DNA of 64,000 bases from NCBI RefSeq assembly GCF_024170165.1, contig NZ_JALJXP010000009.1, forward strand, positions 1 to 64,000, read 5' to 3'. The notes below the pieces were generated by a model. The model made no database searches. It was not told where the DNA came from and saw only the letters and a list, made by a program, of their open reading frames with translations. The number at the start of each line of letters is the position of its first letter. Positions within the stretch are counted from its first letter, which is position 1. The translations under genes and the position numbers were made by a program. Shown in pieces: positions 36,309-45,148 of the stretch. The stretch is from Pseudomonas nitroreducens (GTDB lineage Bacteria; Pseudomonadota; Gammaproteobacteria; Pseudomonadales; Pseudomonadaceae).

Positions 36309-38678
36309 TCAGAAGTCGTAGCGAACCGAGGCGCCGAGGGTGCGGGGCTGCCCCACCGAGGCGGTGTAGGAGCCATTGATGCTGGCGAAGGCGGCCAGGT
36401 AGTAGTCCTTGTCGAAGGCGTTCTTCAGCCACACCGAGGCGTCCAGCTGGCCGTCACCCAGGTCCTTGCGCAGGCCGACGGAGAAGTTGGCCAGGCCGTA
36501 GCCGTCGATCTTCGAGAGGTCGGAGTTGTCCAGCGTGCCTTCGGCCTCGGAGCGGTAGGAGTAGCTGCCGGTCACGTAGGGACGGATGCCGTCGTCGAGG
36601 TTCCAGGCGTACTCGCCGTTGAGGTTGGCGATCCACTTCGAGGCGCCGACCACGCGCTGCCCGGTGAGGTCGCAGCTCGCCGGTGCGCCGGGCTGGGTGG
36701 AGACTTCCGCCGGGCACGGGGCGTCCTTGAACGACAGGTAGGTGACGTCGTTGTAGGAGCCGTTGAAGTTCAGCGTCAGGCCGCGAATCGGCAGCGCCGT
36801 GGCTTCGAACTCCAGGCCGCGCGAGCGCACGCTGCCGGCGTTGGAGAGCACCGAGACCAGCTGGGTCGAGCCCGGCGGCTGGTACAGGGTGGTCGCCTGG
36901 TAGCCGTGGATGCCGGTCCAGAAAATGTTGGTGTTGAGCTGCAGGCGGTTGTCGAACAGGGTCGTCTTGATCCCCAGTTCGGCATCGTTGGCGCGTTCCG
37001 GGCCGACCAGCAGCGAATCCGCGCCCGCGGTTGGCGCGCTGGCCACGGCCAGGTTCACGCCGCCGGATTTCTCGCCGTGGGACAGCGAGGCGTAGCCCAG
37101 CAGGTCGTCGGTGAACTGGTAGCTCAGGCTCAGCAGTGCCGAAGGGGCGAAGCTGTAGAGGCTGAGGTCACCCGAGTCGTAGGCGCCCAGCTGGTTGTTG
37201 CGCACCACGGCGCCGACGCCGGTGACCGGCGCGCCACCGGACGGGGAGAAGCGCTGCACATTGGCGTCCTTCTCCTCGTAGGTGCCGCGGATGCCAGCGG
37301 TGAAGTCCAGCTTGTCGGTGAGGTGCCAGGTACCCTGGGCAAACAAGGCGAAGCTGTCGGTCTCGATCTTGCCGTTGGCCTTGGAGTAGGTGTTGTTCAG
37401 CGCATTCAGGTCGGTGCCCAGCAGGTAGCGGTCGGCCAGCGGGCCATAGCTGGTGAAGGTCTTGTTGCCCAGGTTCTGGTTGAACGCATAGGCGCCCAGC
37501 ACGTAGTCGAAGAAGCCGCCGGTGGGCGAGGCCAGGCGGATTTCCTGGGAGAACTGGCGGTCGTGGACTTCCACGCCGGTGTTGTTGATCGCCGAGACGT
37601 CGAGCTGCTCGTCGTTGGCCGGGGTGAAGTGCCAGTAGCGGTAGGCGCTGATGGACGTCAGCTTGTAGCCACCGTTGAGGTTCCAGTTGGCCTCCACCGA
37701 GCTGCCGCCCTGGTGCACGCTGACGTGCTGGCGGGCGTTGATGTTGACCTTGTGTCGGTCCGGGTCGCGGATCGGCGAGGCGCCCACCGAGGCGGCGCGC
37801 TGCCAGAAGCGGTCGGCGGCGCCGTACACCACCATGCTGCCGTTGCTGGAGTCCTCCTCGTTGTAGTCATTGATCCATCGCAGGTCGAAGTCCTCGTTGG
37901 GCTTGAACAGCAACTGCCCGCGGATGCCCTGGCGCTCGCCGCCATTGAGGGTGTTGTCGTCGTGGATGTTCTTGATGTAGCCGTCATCGCGGGTGCGATA
38001 GGCCGAGACGCGACCGGCGAGGGTGTCGGTCAGCGCGCCGGAGACGGTGCCCTTGCCCTGGAAATAGCCATCCTGGCCACCGGAAACCTCCACGCTGCGT
38101 TCGGGGCTGAAGGTCGGTGCACGGGTGCTGATGTTCAGCACGCCGGCCGTGGTGTTCTTGCCGAACAGCGTGCCCTGCGGGCCGCGCAGCAGTTCCAGCT
38201 GCTCGATGTCCAGCAGGTCGAACACCGCCATGCCCGGGCGGCCGAGGTAGACGTTGTCCAGGTAGACCCCGGCGCTGCCTTCCAGGCCGTCGCTGGCCGG
38301 GTTGTTGCCGATGCCGCGCACGGCGATGCTCGACTGCCGCGCGTGGATGAACGCGACGTTCACGCTGGGCAGGATCTGCTGCAGGTCCTGCACCTTGTAG
38401 ACGCGCTGGGTTTCCAGGGTCTCGCCGCCGACCACGGTGATCGGCGTGGGCACCTTCTGCGAGTCTTCCTCGCGGCGGCGGGCGGTCACGGTGACTTTGC
38501 CCAGGGTGGCATCGGCCTTGGCCGGCGCCGCGCTTACAGGTTTGGCGGTCTCACTGGCCGTGCTGCCGTCCTCGGCTTCCTCGGCGAATACCGGCAGGGT
38601 GCCGCCCAGGGCCAGCAGAAAAATAGCCGAGCGCAGCCGGCTTGGCTTGAACGGGAAGGGCGAATGTCTCGAAGTCAT
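36309..38678 (-). CDS. sftP: TonB-dependent outer-membrane receptor, SftP-like
   Basis: The product is 789 aa. A signal peptide ends near VFA-E (about residue 33). A TonB-box-like LGKVTVTARR is followed by the plug domain (TPITVVGGETL, SIAVRGIGNN, ELLRGPQGTLFGKNTTAGVLNI) and a 22-strand barrel ending SVRYDF with a terminal Phe. In P. putida S-313 a TonB receptor, SftP, sits with sftR and atsK and is controlled by SftR; gene order and neighbours match here, so the name is used by context. It should take up a sulfate ester or another organosulfur ligand. It is divergent from the sftR-like gene. Confidence 0.85.
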   Translation of the reverse strand: MTSRHSPFPFKPSRLRSAIFLLALGGTLPVFAEEAEDGSTASETAKPVSAAPAKADATLGKVTVTARRREEDSQKVPTPITVVGGETLETQRVYKVQDLQQILPSVNVAFIHARQSSIAVRGIGNNPASDGLEGSAGVYLDNVYLGRPGMAVFDLLDIEQLELLRGPQGTLFGKNTTAGVLNISTRAPTFSPERSVEVSGGQDGYFQGKGTVSGALTDTLAGRVSAYRTRDDGYIKNIHDDNTLNGGERQGIRGQLLFKPNEDFDLRWINDYNEEDSSNGSMVVYGAADRFWQRAASVGASPIRDPDRHKVNINARQHVSVHQGGSSVEANWNLNGGYKLTSISAYRYWHFTPANDEQLDVSAINNTGVEVHDRQFSQEIRLASPTGGFFDYVLGAYAFNQNLGNKTFTSYGPLADRYLLGTDLNALNNTYSKANGKIETDSFALFAQGTWHLTDKLDFTAGIRGTYEEKDANVQRFSPSGGAPVTGVGAVVRNNQLGAYDSGDLSLYSFAPSALLSLSYQFTDDLLGYASLSHGEKSGGVNLAVASAPTAGADSLLVGPERANDAELGIKTTLFDNRLQLNTNIFWTGIHGYQATTLYQPPGSTQLVSVLSNAGSVRSRGLEFEATALPIRGLTLNFNGSYNDVTYLSFKDAPCPAEVSTQPGAPASCDLTGQRVVGASKWIANLNGEYAWNLDDGIRPYVTGSYSYRSEAEGTLDNSDLSKIDGYGLANFSVGLRKDLGDGQLDASVWLKNAFDKDYYLAAFASINGSYTASVGQPRTLGASVRYDF

Positions 38679-38859
38679 GCTGTGTCCTTATTTGCCTGCG
38701 CCAATCGCAGGCAAAACGGGGCCGCGCCAGGCAAAAGTGGCGAACGACGTTTTTCGGTAGGGGTGGGTGCGGCTTTGGCTGTCAGCGACAGCGGGACAGG
38801 CACATTCGCGAGCAAAGGAGGTGCAGGGCTGGCATCGGGCGACTCCTGGTCTGAGCTAT

Positions 38860-38912
38860 ATTCTTAGTTCATAAAAGAATAGATGTTTGTTTTATTCTTC
38901 ATTGACGGAATA
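38860..38912. promoter_or_regulatory. Two LysR-type boxes in the sftP/sftR divergent region
   Basis: ATTCTT-N9-AAGAAT (38860-38880) and TATTC-N10-GAATA (38893-38912) are dyads of the T-N11-A class bound by LysR proteins. They lie about 30 bp apart in the A+T-rich core of the 310-bp spacer between the TonB receptor and LysR genes. The rest of the spacer shows no gene. SftR binding is inference. Confidence 0.5.
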
Positions 38913-38988
38913 AGAGCTTGCATTTAAAACCAGCGCATACCCAGCGGCAAATGCCTTTGCCCTCTATTTTCAATGCCGGAAATGCATC

Positions 38989-39909
38989 ATGGATCTGCGC
39001 CAACTCCGCTACTTCATCGCCCTCAACGAACACCGCAGCTTCGTTCGCGCGGCCGACGCCATGGGCATCACCCAGCCGGCGTTCAGCCGCAGCATCCAGG
39101 GCCTGGAACAGGAGCTGGGCTGCCGCCTGGTGGACCGTGGCAGCAAGGACCTGCGCCCGACCCCCGAAGGGCAGGTGGTGCTGCAGCACGCGCTGAGCCT
39201 GGTGCAGGGCGCCAACAACCTGAGCCACGCGGTGGCCCGGCTGAACAAGCTGGACTCCGGCGAGCTGCGTTTCGGCAGCGGGCCGGCACCGGCGCAGAAG
39301 CTGGTGTCCGATGCGGTGTCGCGTTTCGTCCAGCGCTACCCGCGCATCCACATCCAGTTCGGCGTGGACAACTGGGAGCGCTTGGCGCGCAGCCTGAGCC
39401 GCGAAGAGATCGAGTTCTTCGTCGCCGACATCCGCCATTTCGAGGCCGACCCGAACTTCCAGACCCGCGCGCTGAAGCCGCGCAGCGGGCTGTTCTTCTG
39501 CCGCCAGGGGCACCCGCTGCTGGCCAAGGAGAGTCTCTCCACCAACGACATGTTCGCCTACCCGCTGGCGGCCACGCTGATCCCGCCCAGCGCGCGGAAG
39601 ATGCTCGCCAACCTCAGCGGCAAGATCGACATCACCACCAATGTGCAGTGTGAGGACATGGCTTCGCTGGTGCGCATCGTCAGCCAGACCGACGCCATCG
39701 GCATCGCCGTGGAAGAGGCGCTGAGCGAACCGATGGCGCGCGGCGAACTGGTGCGCCTGCACTTCCGCAACCTGCCTACCAACATCGACATCCTCCAGGC
39801 CCGCTGCGGCATCGTCACCCGCAGCGGCGACCGTCTCTCGGCGGCGGCGCGGGCGATGATCGAGTTGCTGGTGGACCTGGATGCGGGGGTGGAGAGCGCG
39901 GTGGCGTAA
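38989..39909 (+). CDS. sftR: LysR-family regulator, SftR-like
   Basis: The product is 306 aa. The winged HTH starts MDLRQLRYFIALNEHRSFVRAAD, with recognition around ITQPAFSRSIQGLEQELG, followed by the LysR effector domain. In P. putida S-313, SftR activates sftP, atsK and the sulfate-ester transporter genes in response to sulfur supply and inducing esters. Here the gene is divergent from the sftP-like gene next to atsK, so the same role is inferred from position; the sequence alone would support only LysR. Confidence 0.82.
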   Translation: MDLRQLRYFIALNEHRSFVRAADAMGITQPAFSRSIQGLEQELGCRLVDRGSKDLRPTPEGQVVLQHALSLVQGANNLSHAVARLNKLDSGELRFGSGPAPAQKLVSDAVSRFVQRYPRIHIQFGVDNWERLARSLSREEIEFFVADIRHFEADPNFQTRALKPRSGLFFCRQGHPLLAKESLSTNDMFAYPLAATLIPPSARKMLANLSGKIDITTNVQCEDMASLVRIVSQTDAIGIAVEEALSEPMARGELVRLHFRNLPTNIDILQARCGIVTRSGDRLSAAARAMIELLVDLDAGVESAVA

Positions 39910-40468
39910 GCCGAGCTTGCTCGCGAACCACCGGCAATGCCGGCGTATGTCCTTGCCGGCGAACCGCCCGACCCATTCTTCCCCTGCAGGAGCAACTGTC
40001 TGCGTCTGAAAGTCCGTGCCTGAGGTTCCCCCTCTCCCTAACCCTCTCCCTGAAGGGAGAGGGGACCGTATGGTGCAGGTTGAGACCAAGGCGTCAGTTG
40101 GCACGGGCGGCTCCCTCTCCCTTCAGGGAGAGGGCGGGGGAGAGGGTAGGCTGGCACGATATCTCATGCAGGAGCGGGGCCATGCCCGCGAACCGCCGGC
40201 AATGCCGGCGTATGTCCTTGCCAGCAAACCGCCCTGGCTGCGGCGCTGAGCGGGCACTGAAACACAACCGGCGCGCACGGCGCCGGTTCTCGGGCCGCAG
40301 GGGCGGAGCTCGGATCGCCCGTCAGCCAGCGCCGACCGTGCCGGCCGGTATTTACCGATCCTTTACAGAGCGCCGAAGAACTCGCCGAAACAGCGCATGT
40401 CAATCTGATGGCAATCCCAAGGGTCCTGTTTACAGGCAAACCAATGGAGTGGTCAGGAGCATTGCATC
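39910..40468. repeat. Repeat-rich intergenic region
   Basis: This 559-bp gap shows no gene. A partial REP (CGAGCTTGCTCGCGAAC) lies at 39911-39928. CCCTCTCCC-type hairpins lie at 40042-40063 and 40113-40134. Two near-identical ACCGCCGGCAATGCCGGCGTATGTCC segments lie at about 39929-39955 and 40193-40219, a direct repeat of about 26 bp. Confidence 0.65.
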
Positions 40469-40921
40469 ATGCGCTTCCCATTCGTCGTGGTCCTTCTGGC
40501 CGCGCTGGGTTTCAACACCGCGCAAGCCGAGATCTACAAGTGCACTGTCGAAGGTCGAACGACTTTTTCCCAACATCCCTGCTCCGCCGATGCAATCCTC
40601 GTCAAACCCGCTATTTCTCCCCAGCCGACCGACGAAGAGCTCACGCAGCAGGAGGCCGCCAACCAGTCTGTTCGTGTCGCAGCAATGGGGCGCTGGAAAT
40701 TCCACAAGGTGACGTTCCTGCGCAAGAGACTCAGCAGCCTCGATGGCCGCATTGCCGCATTATCAAGGGAGCGGAGCGCGCGCCTGGATAATCTGCAGCA
40801 GGATGCGCTGGCTGAAATTGACGTCGTTAACCTGCAATACAACGTGGACCTGCAGCGCTTGATGGAGGAGCGAGCGGACGTCAAATCACGCCTGGAAGGT
40901 ATGCTGAGTGCGCCGAAATGA
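40469..40921 (+). CDS. DUF4124-type secreted protein
   Basis: The product is 150 aa with a signal peptide ending near AQA-E (about residue 20). The mature start E-I-Y-K-C-T-V-E-G-R-T-T-F-S-Q-H-P-C is a DUF4124 domain with its two cysteines. Residues ~85-145 are a charged coiled-coil stretch. The function is unknown. The base composition is less G+C-rich than its neighbours. It overlaps no gene, and the acetyltransferase follows on the same strand. Confidence 0.8.
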   Translation: MRFPFVVVLLAALGFNTAQAEIYKCTVEGRTTFSQHPCSADAILVKPAISPQPTDEELTQQEAANQSVRVAAMGRWKFHKVTFLRKRLSSLDGRIAALSRERSARLDNLQQDALAEIDVVNLQYNVDLQRLMEERADVKSRLEGMLSAPK

Positions 40922-41007
40922 GATTCGGTCGATTCTGCCAGTTGCCACCGGGATCTGACGGATGCGATGGTCAGGTCGTACAGCTTGCTCCTGCCATGGA
41001 AACTGCA

Positions 41008-41454
41008 ATGAGCCTCTCGCTCCGACCCGCCCGCATCACCGATGTCCCCTTCGTCCAGCGCGGCGAAGAGGCCTATATCCGCCAGTGGGAGCCTGCCCAT
41101 GAGGCGCGCTGGCGAGACGACTTCGACCGCCACCTGGCGCGCTGGCTGGAGCACTTCGAGCGGCTGACCATCGCCGAGCTCGATGGCGAGAGCGTCGGCT
41201 ACAGCCTCTGGTTGCCCGAAGCGGGCACTGCGGAGCTCTGCACCCTGGGCGTCAGTGTGGTGTGGCGGGGAAAGGGCGTCGGTGCTGCGCTGTTGCAGCG
41301 CTACATCGCCGATGCCCGGCAGGAAGGCTACACGCGGCTGACGCTCAGCGTGCGCCCCGACAACCCGGCGCGGCGTCTGTACGAACGCGCCGGATTCGAA
41401 CCGCAGGGCAGCGACGCCCTGGGTTACCGGCAGTACGAATTGCGCATCGACTGA
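41008..41454 (+). CDS. GNAT-family acetyltransferase
   Basis: The product is 148 aa. It has the GNAT V-V-W-R-G-K-G-V-G-A-A-L-L loop for acetyl-CoA (about 88-100), an L-S-V-R-P-D-N-P-A-R-R-L-Y-E-R-A-G-F core motif, and the R-x-A-R-I-T-D-V start. An in-frame ATG 4 codons upstream (40996) is also possible; I chose 41008 because it starts the conserved strand. The substrate is unknown. Confidence 0.87.
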   Translation: MSLSLRPARITDVPFVQRGEEAYIRQWEPAHEARWRDDFDRHLARWLEHFERLTIAELDGESVGYSLWLPEAGTAELCTLGVSVVWRGKGVGAALLQRYIADARQEGYTRLTLSVRPDNPARRLYERAGFEPQGSDALGYRQYELRID

Positions 41455-41458
41455 AGCG

Positions 41459-42127
41459 TCAGACCCACTCGGTGCTGCGTTTGCGGCGCACGCGCAGCAT
41501 GGTCGGCAGGATCAGCCCGGCGAGCAGGCCGGCGCCGGCGATGCTGCCGCCATAAGCCATGTAGCGCATCAGCACCTGCTTGTTCTCGTCACCCAGTTGC
41601 GCCTGGGTATCGCGCAGTTGCGAGCGCGCCTGGTTCAGCTCGGCGTCCAGCGCGCTGCGCGCGGCCTGCAGCTCGTCGATCAGCTTCTTGCGCGCGTCCA
41701 GGGTTTCCTGCATGCCCTGCACGCGGTTCTTCCAGGAGTCGTCGATGGTCTGCAGCTGGGTGGTCAGTTCGGTGACCTTCTGCTCCAGCGAGGGCAGGCG
41801 CTCGGCCTGGCCCGGCTTCTCCTGCAGGTCCTTGCTGGCAATCCACACGCTGTTGCCGCTGTCGCTGCGCACCTGGCTGTAGTCGCCGGAAGTGCTGACC
41901 AGCTGGACCTTCTGCCCGGAGGTGAGGGTGCCGACGATGCGGTAGCCGTCAGTGGGGCCGCTGCGCACATAGGTACTCAGGCTGTCGTTCACCCAGCGCG
42001 CGTTGCTGGCGGGCTCCTCGGCCTGGGCCGGGGCGCCGGCGGCCAGCAGGCTGGCGAACAGGCAGGCACCGAGGGCGCGGGGCTGGAGGGGAGAAACTCG
42101 TGCGGGGAAGCGACGCGATAGGGACAT
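41459..42127 (-). CDS. SH3-domain periplasmic protein (YgiM/TIGR04211-like)
   Basis: The product is 222 aa. A signal peptide ends near AQA-E (about residue 36). Residues ~43-105 form a bacterial SH3 domain (STYVRSGPTDGYRIVGTL...). Residues ~110-185 form a long coiled coil, and a C-terminal helix (about 192-212) precedes basic residues, so the protein is anchored in the inner membrane with the SH3 domain in the periplasm. This is the YgiM/TIGR04211 layout, of unknown function. I chose ATG 42127 over an upstream TTG. Confidence 0.87.
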   Translation of the reverse strand: MSLSRRFPARVSPLQPRALGACLFASLLAAGAPAQAEEPASNARWVNDSLSTYVRSGPTDGYRIVGTLTSGQKVQLVSTSGDYSQVRSDSGNSVWIASKDLQEKPGQAERLPSLEQKVTELTTQLQTIDDSWKNRVQGMQETLDARKKLIDELQAARSALDAELNQARSQLRDTQAQLGDENKQVLMRYMAYGGSIAGAGLLAGLILPTMLRVRRKRSTEWV

Positions 42128-42436
42128 GGGCAATCTTCACATGACTTGGAACGAAACCCGTCTTGCGGGAGCGAAAACGTCGGCCGGGCAACTTGTTGAG
42201 AACTGGCCGGGTGGCCAATGGCCAGAAAACCCACCCGGGGGGCCGACAGCACACAGACAGTTGTCGGACGCTGAGAGTTCACCGCTGGGAAATTGCACGG
42301 ATGAGTGGTGGGAAATTGCCTGCGCTACCGCGGTAGCTCCTGCCCCGGATAACCGAATCGTCATCCTTGCCTCAGCTTCCCGTTAGCGGCGGCCGCTTAA
42401 GGTGGAGTCACTTTCAACCACCACGAGGTGACTGCC
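42128..42436. other. Intergenic region between the YgiM-like and DUF2790 genes
   Basis: These 309 bp hold the divergent promoters of the two flanking genes. GGCCGGGTGGCC-AAT-GGCCAG and two copies of TGGGAAATTGC (about 42285 and 42310) are visible. I see no gene or clear operator. Confidence 0.5.
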
Positions 42437-42772
42437 ATGAAACTCTCCCGCATCTTCCTGAGCGCCGCCCTGCTGGGCGCTTCCTCCCTGGCCCTGGCCG
42501 ACGGTGGCGGCGACATCACCTTTGCGCGGATGGAACAGGCCCGCCAGCAGGCCATGCTGGCGCGCCAGAGCGCACTGTCGCCGACGCAGATCGCCGAGGC
42601 GAAGCAGTACACCTACGGGATGAATCTGGACATCGCCGAAGTCGTGGCGGTGACGCCGATGAGCGCCGACTGCGGCGTGGTGCCGGTACAGCTGCGCTAC
42701 AGGGACTCCCTCGGCGACGAGCAGGCCATCGAGTACCGCGCCGAGCGCGTTGCCTGCCGCGCCACTCGTTGA
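42437..42772 (+). CDS. DUF2790 small secreted protein
   Basis: The product is 111 aa with a signal peptide ending near ALA-D (about residue 22). The YTYGMNLDIAEVVAVTP segment, the two cysteines near the end and the V-x-L-R-Y-R-D-S-L-G-D pattern identify DUF2790, a family found mostly in Pseudomonas and often induced by metals or stress. The function is unknown. The ATG has GAGG upstream. Confidence 0.85.
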   Translation: MKLSRIFLSAALLGASSLALADGGGDITFARMEQARQQAMLARQSALSPTQIAEAKQYTYGMNLDIAEVVAVTPMSADCGVVPVQLRYRDSLGDEQAIEYRAERVACRATR

Positions 42773-43118
42773 TTCAGTCGGATGCCGCCGGAAATGTCAG
42801 GAGGAAGCGCGTCGGCCCTTCCTCCGAACGCTGCGCGCTGGCCGACCCCATTTGCCTCGGTACAGGGTTTGCTCCCAAGGGCAGGACGGTTGGTGACCGC
42901 CTGCTGTTGTTGTTTTTGCTCAGGCGTGGCGAGGGCTACGGGCATCGTGTGGGAGCGTGGATAACGGCGACGTGAGCGGCGGATGACAAATCTGTCAGCA
43001 AGGGATGGGAGAAGGGTGGAGCAGCGCTGGCAGACATACCGATGTCGAATCCAGGCAACTCGCTGCGGCGGTTCATGGCTAGGGTGGCGAACCTTCACTG
43101 CAACGACCTGGAGCTGTC
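42773..43118. other. Intergenic region with no recognisable element
   Basis: These 346 bp lie between the DUF2790 and cupin genes. Small open frames on both strands lack ribosome sites and recognisable domains. I see no repeat family or hairpin that stands out. Confidence 0.5.
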
Positions 43119-43463
43119 ATGTCCGATTTCATCACCGTGCTGCGCGACACCTGCCCGACGCCCGTGCTGGACGCCACCAAGTGGCAGCGTATCGGCGGCG
43201 ACCCGCATACCGTCAACCTCAACGCCTACCTGTCGGCGGACGGCAGCAAGATCATGGGCACCTGGATCTGCACCCCCGGAAAGTTCGAGGTGAACTACGA
43301 GAAGTGGGAGTACTGCCATTTCCTCGACGGCTACTGCGTCATCACCCCCGAGGGCGAACAGCCGATCCACCTGCGCGCCGGCGATGTTTTCGTCATCGAA
43401 CCGGGCATGAAGGGCACCTGGGAAGTGGTAGAGACGGTGCGCAAGTACTTCGTCTTCGCCTGA
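43119..43463 (+). CDS. Cupin-domain protein (DUF861-like)
   Basis: The product is 114 aa, a single cupin barrel. The first motif is near G-K-F-E-V-N-Y-E-K-W-E-Y-C-H-F-L-D-G-Y and the second near R-A-G-D-V-F-V-I-E-P-G-M-K-G-T-W-E-V. The K-W-E-x-x-x-x-L-x-G segment is typical of DUF861 (ureidoglycine aminohydrolase-like) cupins; only one clear metal His is visible, so activity is uncertain. It lies alone on its strand and is followed by a terminator shared with the convergent esterase gene. Confidence 0.85.
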   Translation: MSDFITVLRDTCPTPVLDATKWQRIGGDPHTVNLNAYLSADGSKIMGTWICTPGKFEVNYEKWEYCHFLDGYCVITPEGEQPIHLRAGDVFVIEPGMKGTWEVVETVRKYFVFA

Positions 43464-43481
43464 CATCGGGCGCTGACGAAA

Positions 43482-43502
43482 AGGGGAGCCCAGGGCTCCC
43501 CT
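43482..43502. terminator. Bidirectional terminator between cupin and esterase genes
   Basis: AGGGGAGCC and GGCTCCCCT are perfect arms around CAG, flanked by AAAA on the left and CTGTCGTTT on the right. It lies between two convergent genes. Confidence 0.75.
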
Positions 43503-43510
43503 CTGTCGTT

Positions 43511-45094
43511 TCAGCGTGCCGGGTAGATGTTCTCGAACCACCAGCGGCGGCGCACCGCGTAGGGATCTTCCAGCAGCGTCGGCTGCTGATCCAGGCTGAG
43601 CAGGGTGCGCTGCCCGGCGTCATACAGCGGCCAAGGCGGCAGCTTGTCGCCAGGGGCTTCGCTGGCGCCCGCATAGTCCAGCAGCATGCCTTGCATCAGC
43701 CGTGACAGGCGATCGCGCTCTGCAGCGTCGGCCGCGTCTTGCGGCTTGCCCGCCAGCAAGCGGCCGACGTAGGTGTCCAGCTTGCCGAAGAAGTAGACCT
43801 GGTCGGCAGCGTGCTGGGCGCGCCGGCGCGGGTCGGTTTCGCGGTCGAAACGGTAGACCTGCACCCGGTTCTGCGCCGCCAGGCCCTCTGCGGCCCAGAG
43901 TGCGGGCATGACGAAGGCGCAGTCGCCCAGCAGGTGCATGGCGCGGGCGCCGTCGTGTTCCTCGGGGAATTGCTCGCGGTACAGGGCCTTCGCGGAGTCC
44001 CTGAGCCGCGGCGGAATGATCGCCAGGCGCTCCACCAGCGCATCGAGGCCGAGGCGGTCGAGGCTGTCGTCCCAGTTCAGCCACAGCCCCATCTCGTAGT
44101 GGGTGAAGCCGATCAGGATATCGATGCCGGTGGCGGCGCCGCGCCGGGCGAACTCGATGGGGTCCAGCGCCGCCCTGGCGTGGGTCTTCGGCCAGAACAG
44201 CGAGTCCATGTGGAACAGCATGTCGGTGCTTTCTGCCAGGGCATGCACCTTGGTCATCAGGGCGTTGGTGTCCAGTTGCTGCAACTGCCCGAGGCTGTCG
44301 ATGCCACAGTCGGCGAAGAAGCCGCGCGCGAGTTCCTTCGCCGAGGCGTCGCTGAGGCCGTGGCCGAGGTCGCCGCTCAGGCCCGGCAGGCCGGCATAGC
44401 CGCTCATCATCACCACGCGCCGCACCAGCCCTTGCAGATGGCCGCCGGCGAGCAGCCAGCTGATGTCGATGCTGCCGGCGGACTCGCCCATCAGGGTGAT
44501 GTTGTCGGCGTTGCCGCCGAACCGGGCGATGTTCTGCCGGATCCAGCGCAGCGCCTGGAGCTGGTCGAGCAGGCCGTGGGAATGCGAGCCGGCGAACTCC
44601 TCACCACCGAGCACGCTGATGTCGAGGAAGCCGAACAGGCCGAGGCGGTAGTTCAGCGAGACGAACACCACGTCGCCGTGCTTCGCCAGTACGTCGCCGT
44701 GGTAACACTTCAGGCGGCTGCTCTCCAGCCAGTTGGCGCCGCCGTGAATCCATACCACCACTGGCTTATCCGTGGCGCCGGGGTCGCGGGTCCAGACGTT
44801 CAGCGTCAGGCAGTCCTCCGAGCCCACCCAGGGACGCCCCGGCACTGGAGCGTGGTCGCTGAACTCCGCGTACTCGCCCTCGGTTTCATCGAACAGCTGC
44901 GCGGCCGCCGAGCCGAAACGCTCGGCGCTGCGCACTTCCTTCCAGGAACCATGGGGTTGCGGTGCGCGGAAGCGCAATTCGCCCAGGGGCGGCTCGGCAT
45001 AGGGAATGCCGAGATAGCGGTACAGCCCGCTGGCTGGGTCGAAGGCGCCGCGCAGCGGGCCCTGGGCGGTGTGGACGAGGGTCTGGTCGGTCAT
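43511..45094 (-). CDS. Type B carboxylesterase
   Basis: The product is 527 aa, the usual length. It has the type B signature EDCLTLNVW, the oxyanion hole VVWIHGGANW and the nucleophile elbow GESAGS with S205. No signal peptide is seen. These enzymes split carboxylic esters; the natural substrate is unknown. It lies 54 bp after a polyamine-type binding-protein gene on the same strand, so the two probably form an operon under the divergent TetR regulator. Confidence 0.92.
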   Translation of the reverse strand: MTDQTLVHTAQGPLRGAFDPASGLYRYLGIPYAEPPLGELRFRAPQPHGSWKEVRSAERFGSAAAQLFDETEGEYAEFSDHAPVPGRPWVGSEDCLTLNVWTRDPGATDKPVVVWIHGGANWLESSRLKCYHGDVLAKHGDVVFVSLNYRLGLFGFLDISVLGGEEFAGSHSHGLLDQLQALRWIRQNIARFGGNADNITLMGESAGSIDISWLLAGGHLQGLVRRVVMMSGYAGLPGLSGDLGHGLSDASAKELARGFFADCGIDSLGQLQQLDTNALMTKVHALAESTDMLFHMDSLFWPKTHARAALDPIEFARRGAATGIDILIGFTHYEMGLWLNWDDSLDRLGLDALVERLAIIPPRLRDSAKALYREQFPEEHDGARAMHLLGDCAFVMPALWAAEGLAAQNRVQVYRFDRETDPRRRAQHAADQVYFFGKLDTYVGRLLAGKPQDAADAAERDRLSRLMQGMLLDYAGASEAPGDKLPPWPLYDAGQRTLLSLDQQPTLLEDPYAVRRRWWFENIYPAR

Positions 45095-45148
45095 CGCGAA
45101 GTTCCTGGGACGGGCGCAGGCACCCGTCGTTGCAGCGGAAAAGGGGAA

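Noticed and set aside
40918..41008. Extended start for the acetyltransferase at 41008
   Set aside because: The extra 30 residues do not look like the family N-terminus and overlap the preceding stop codon.
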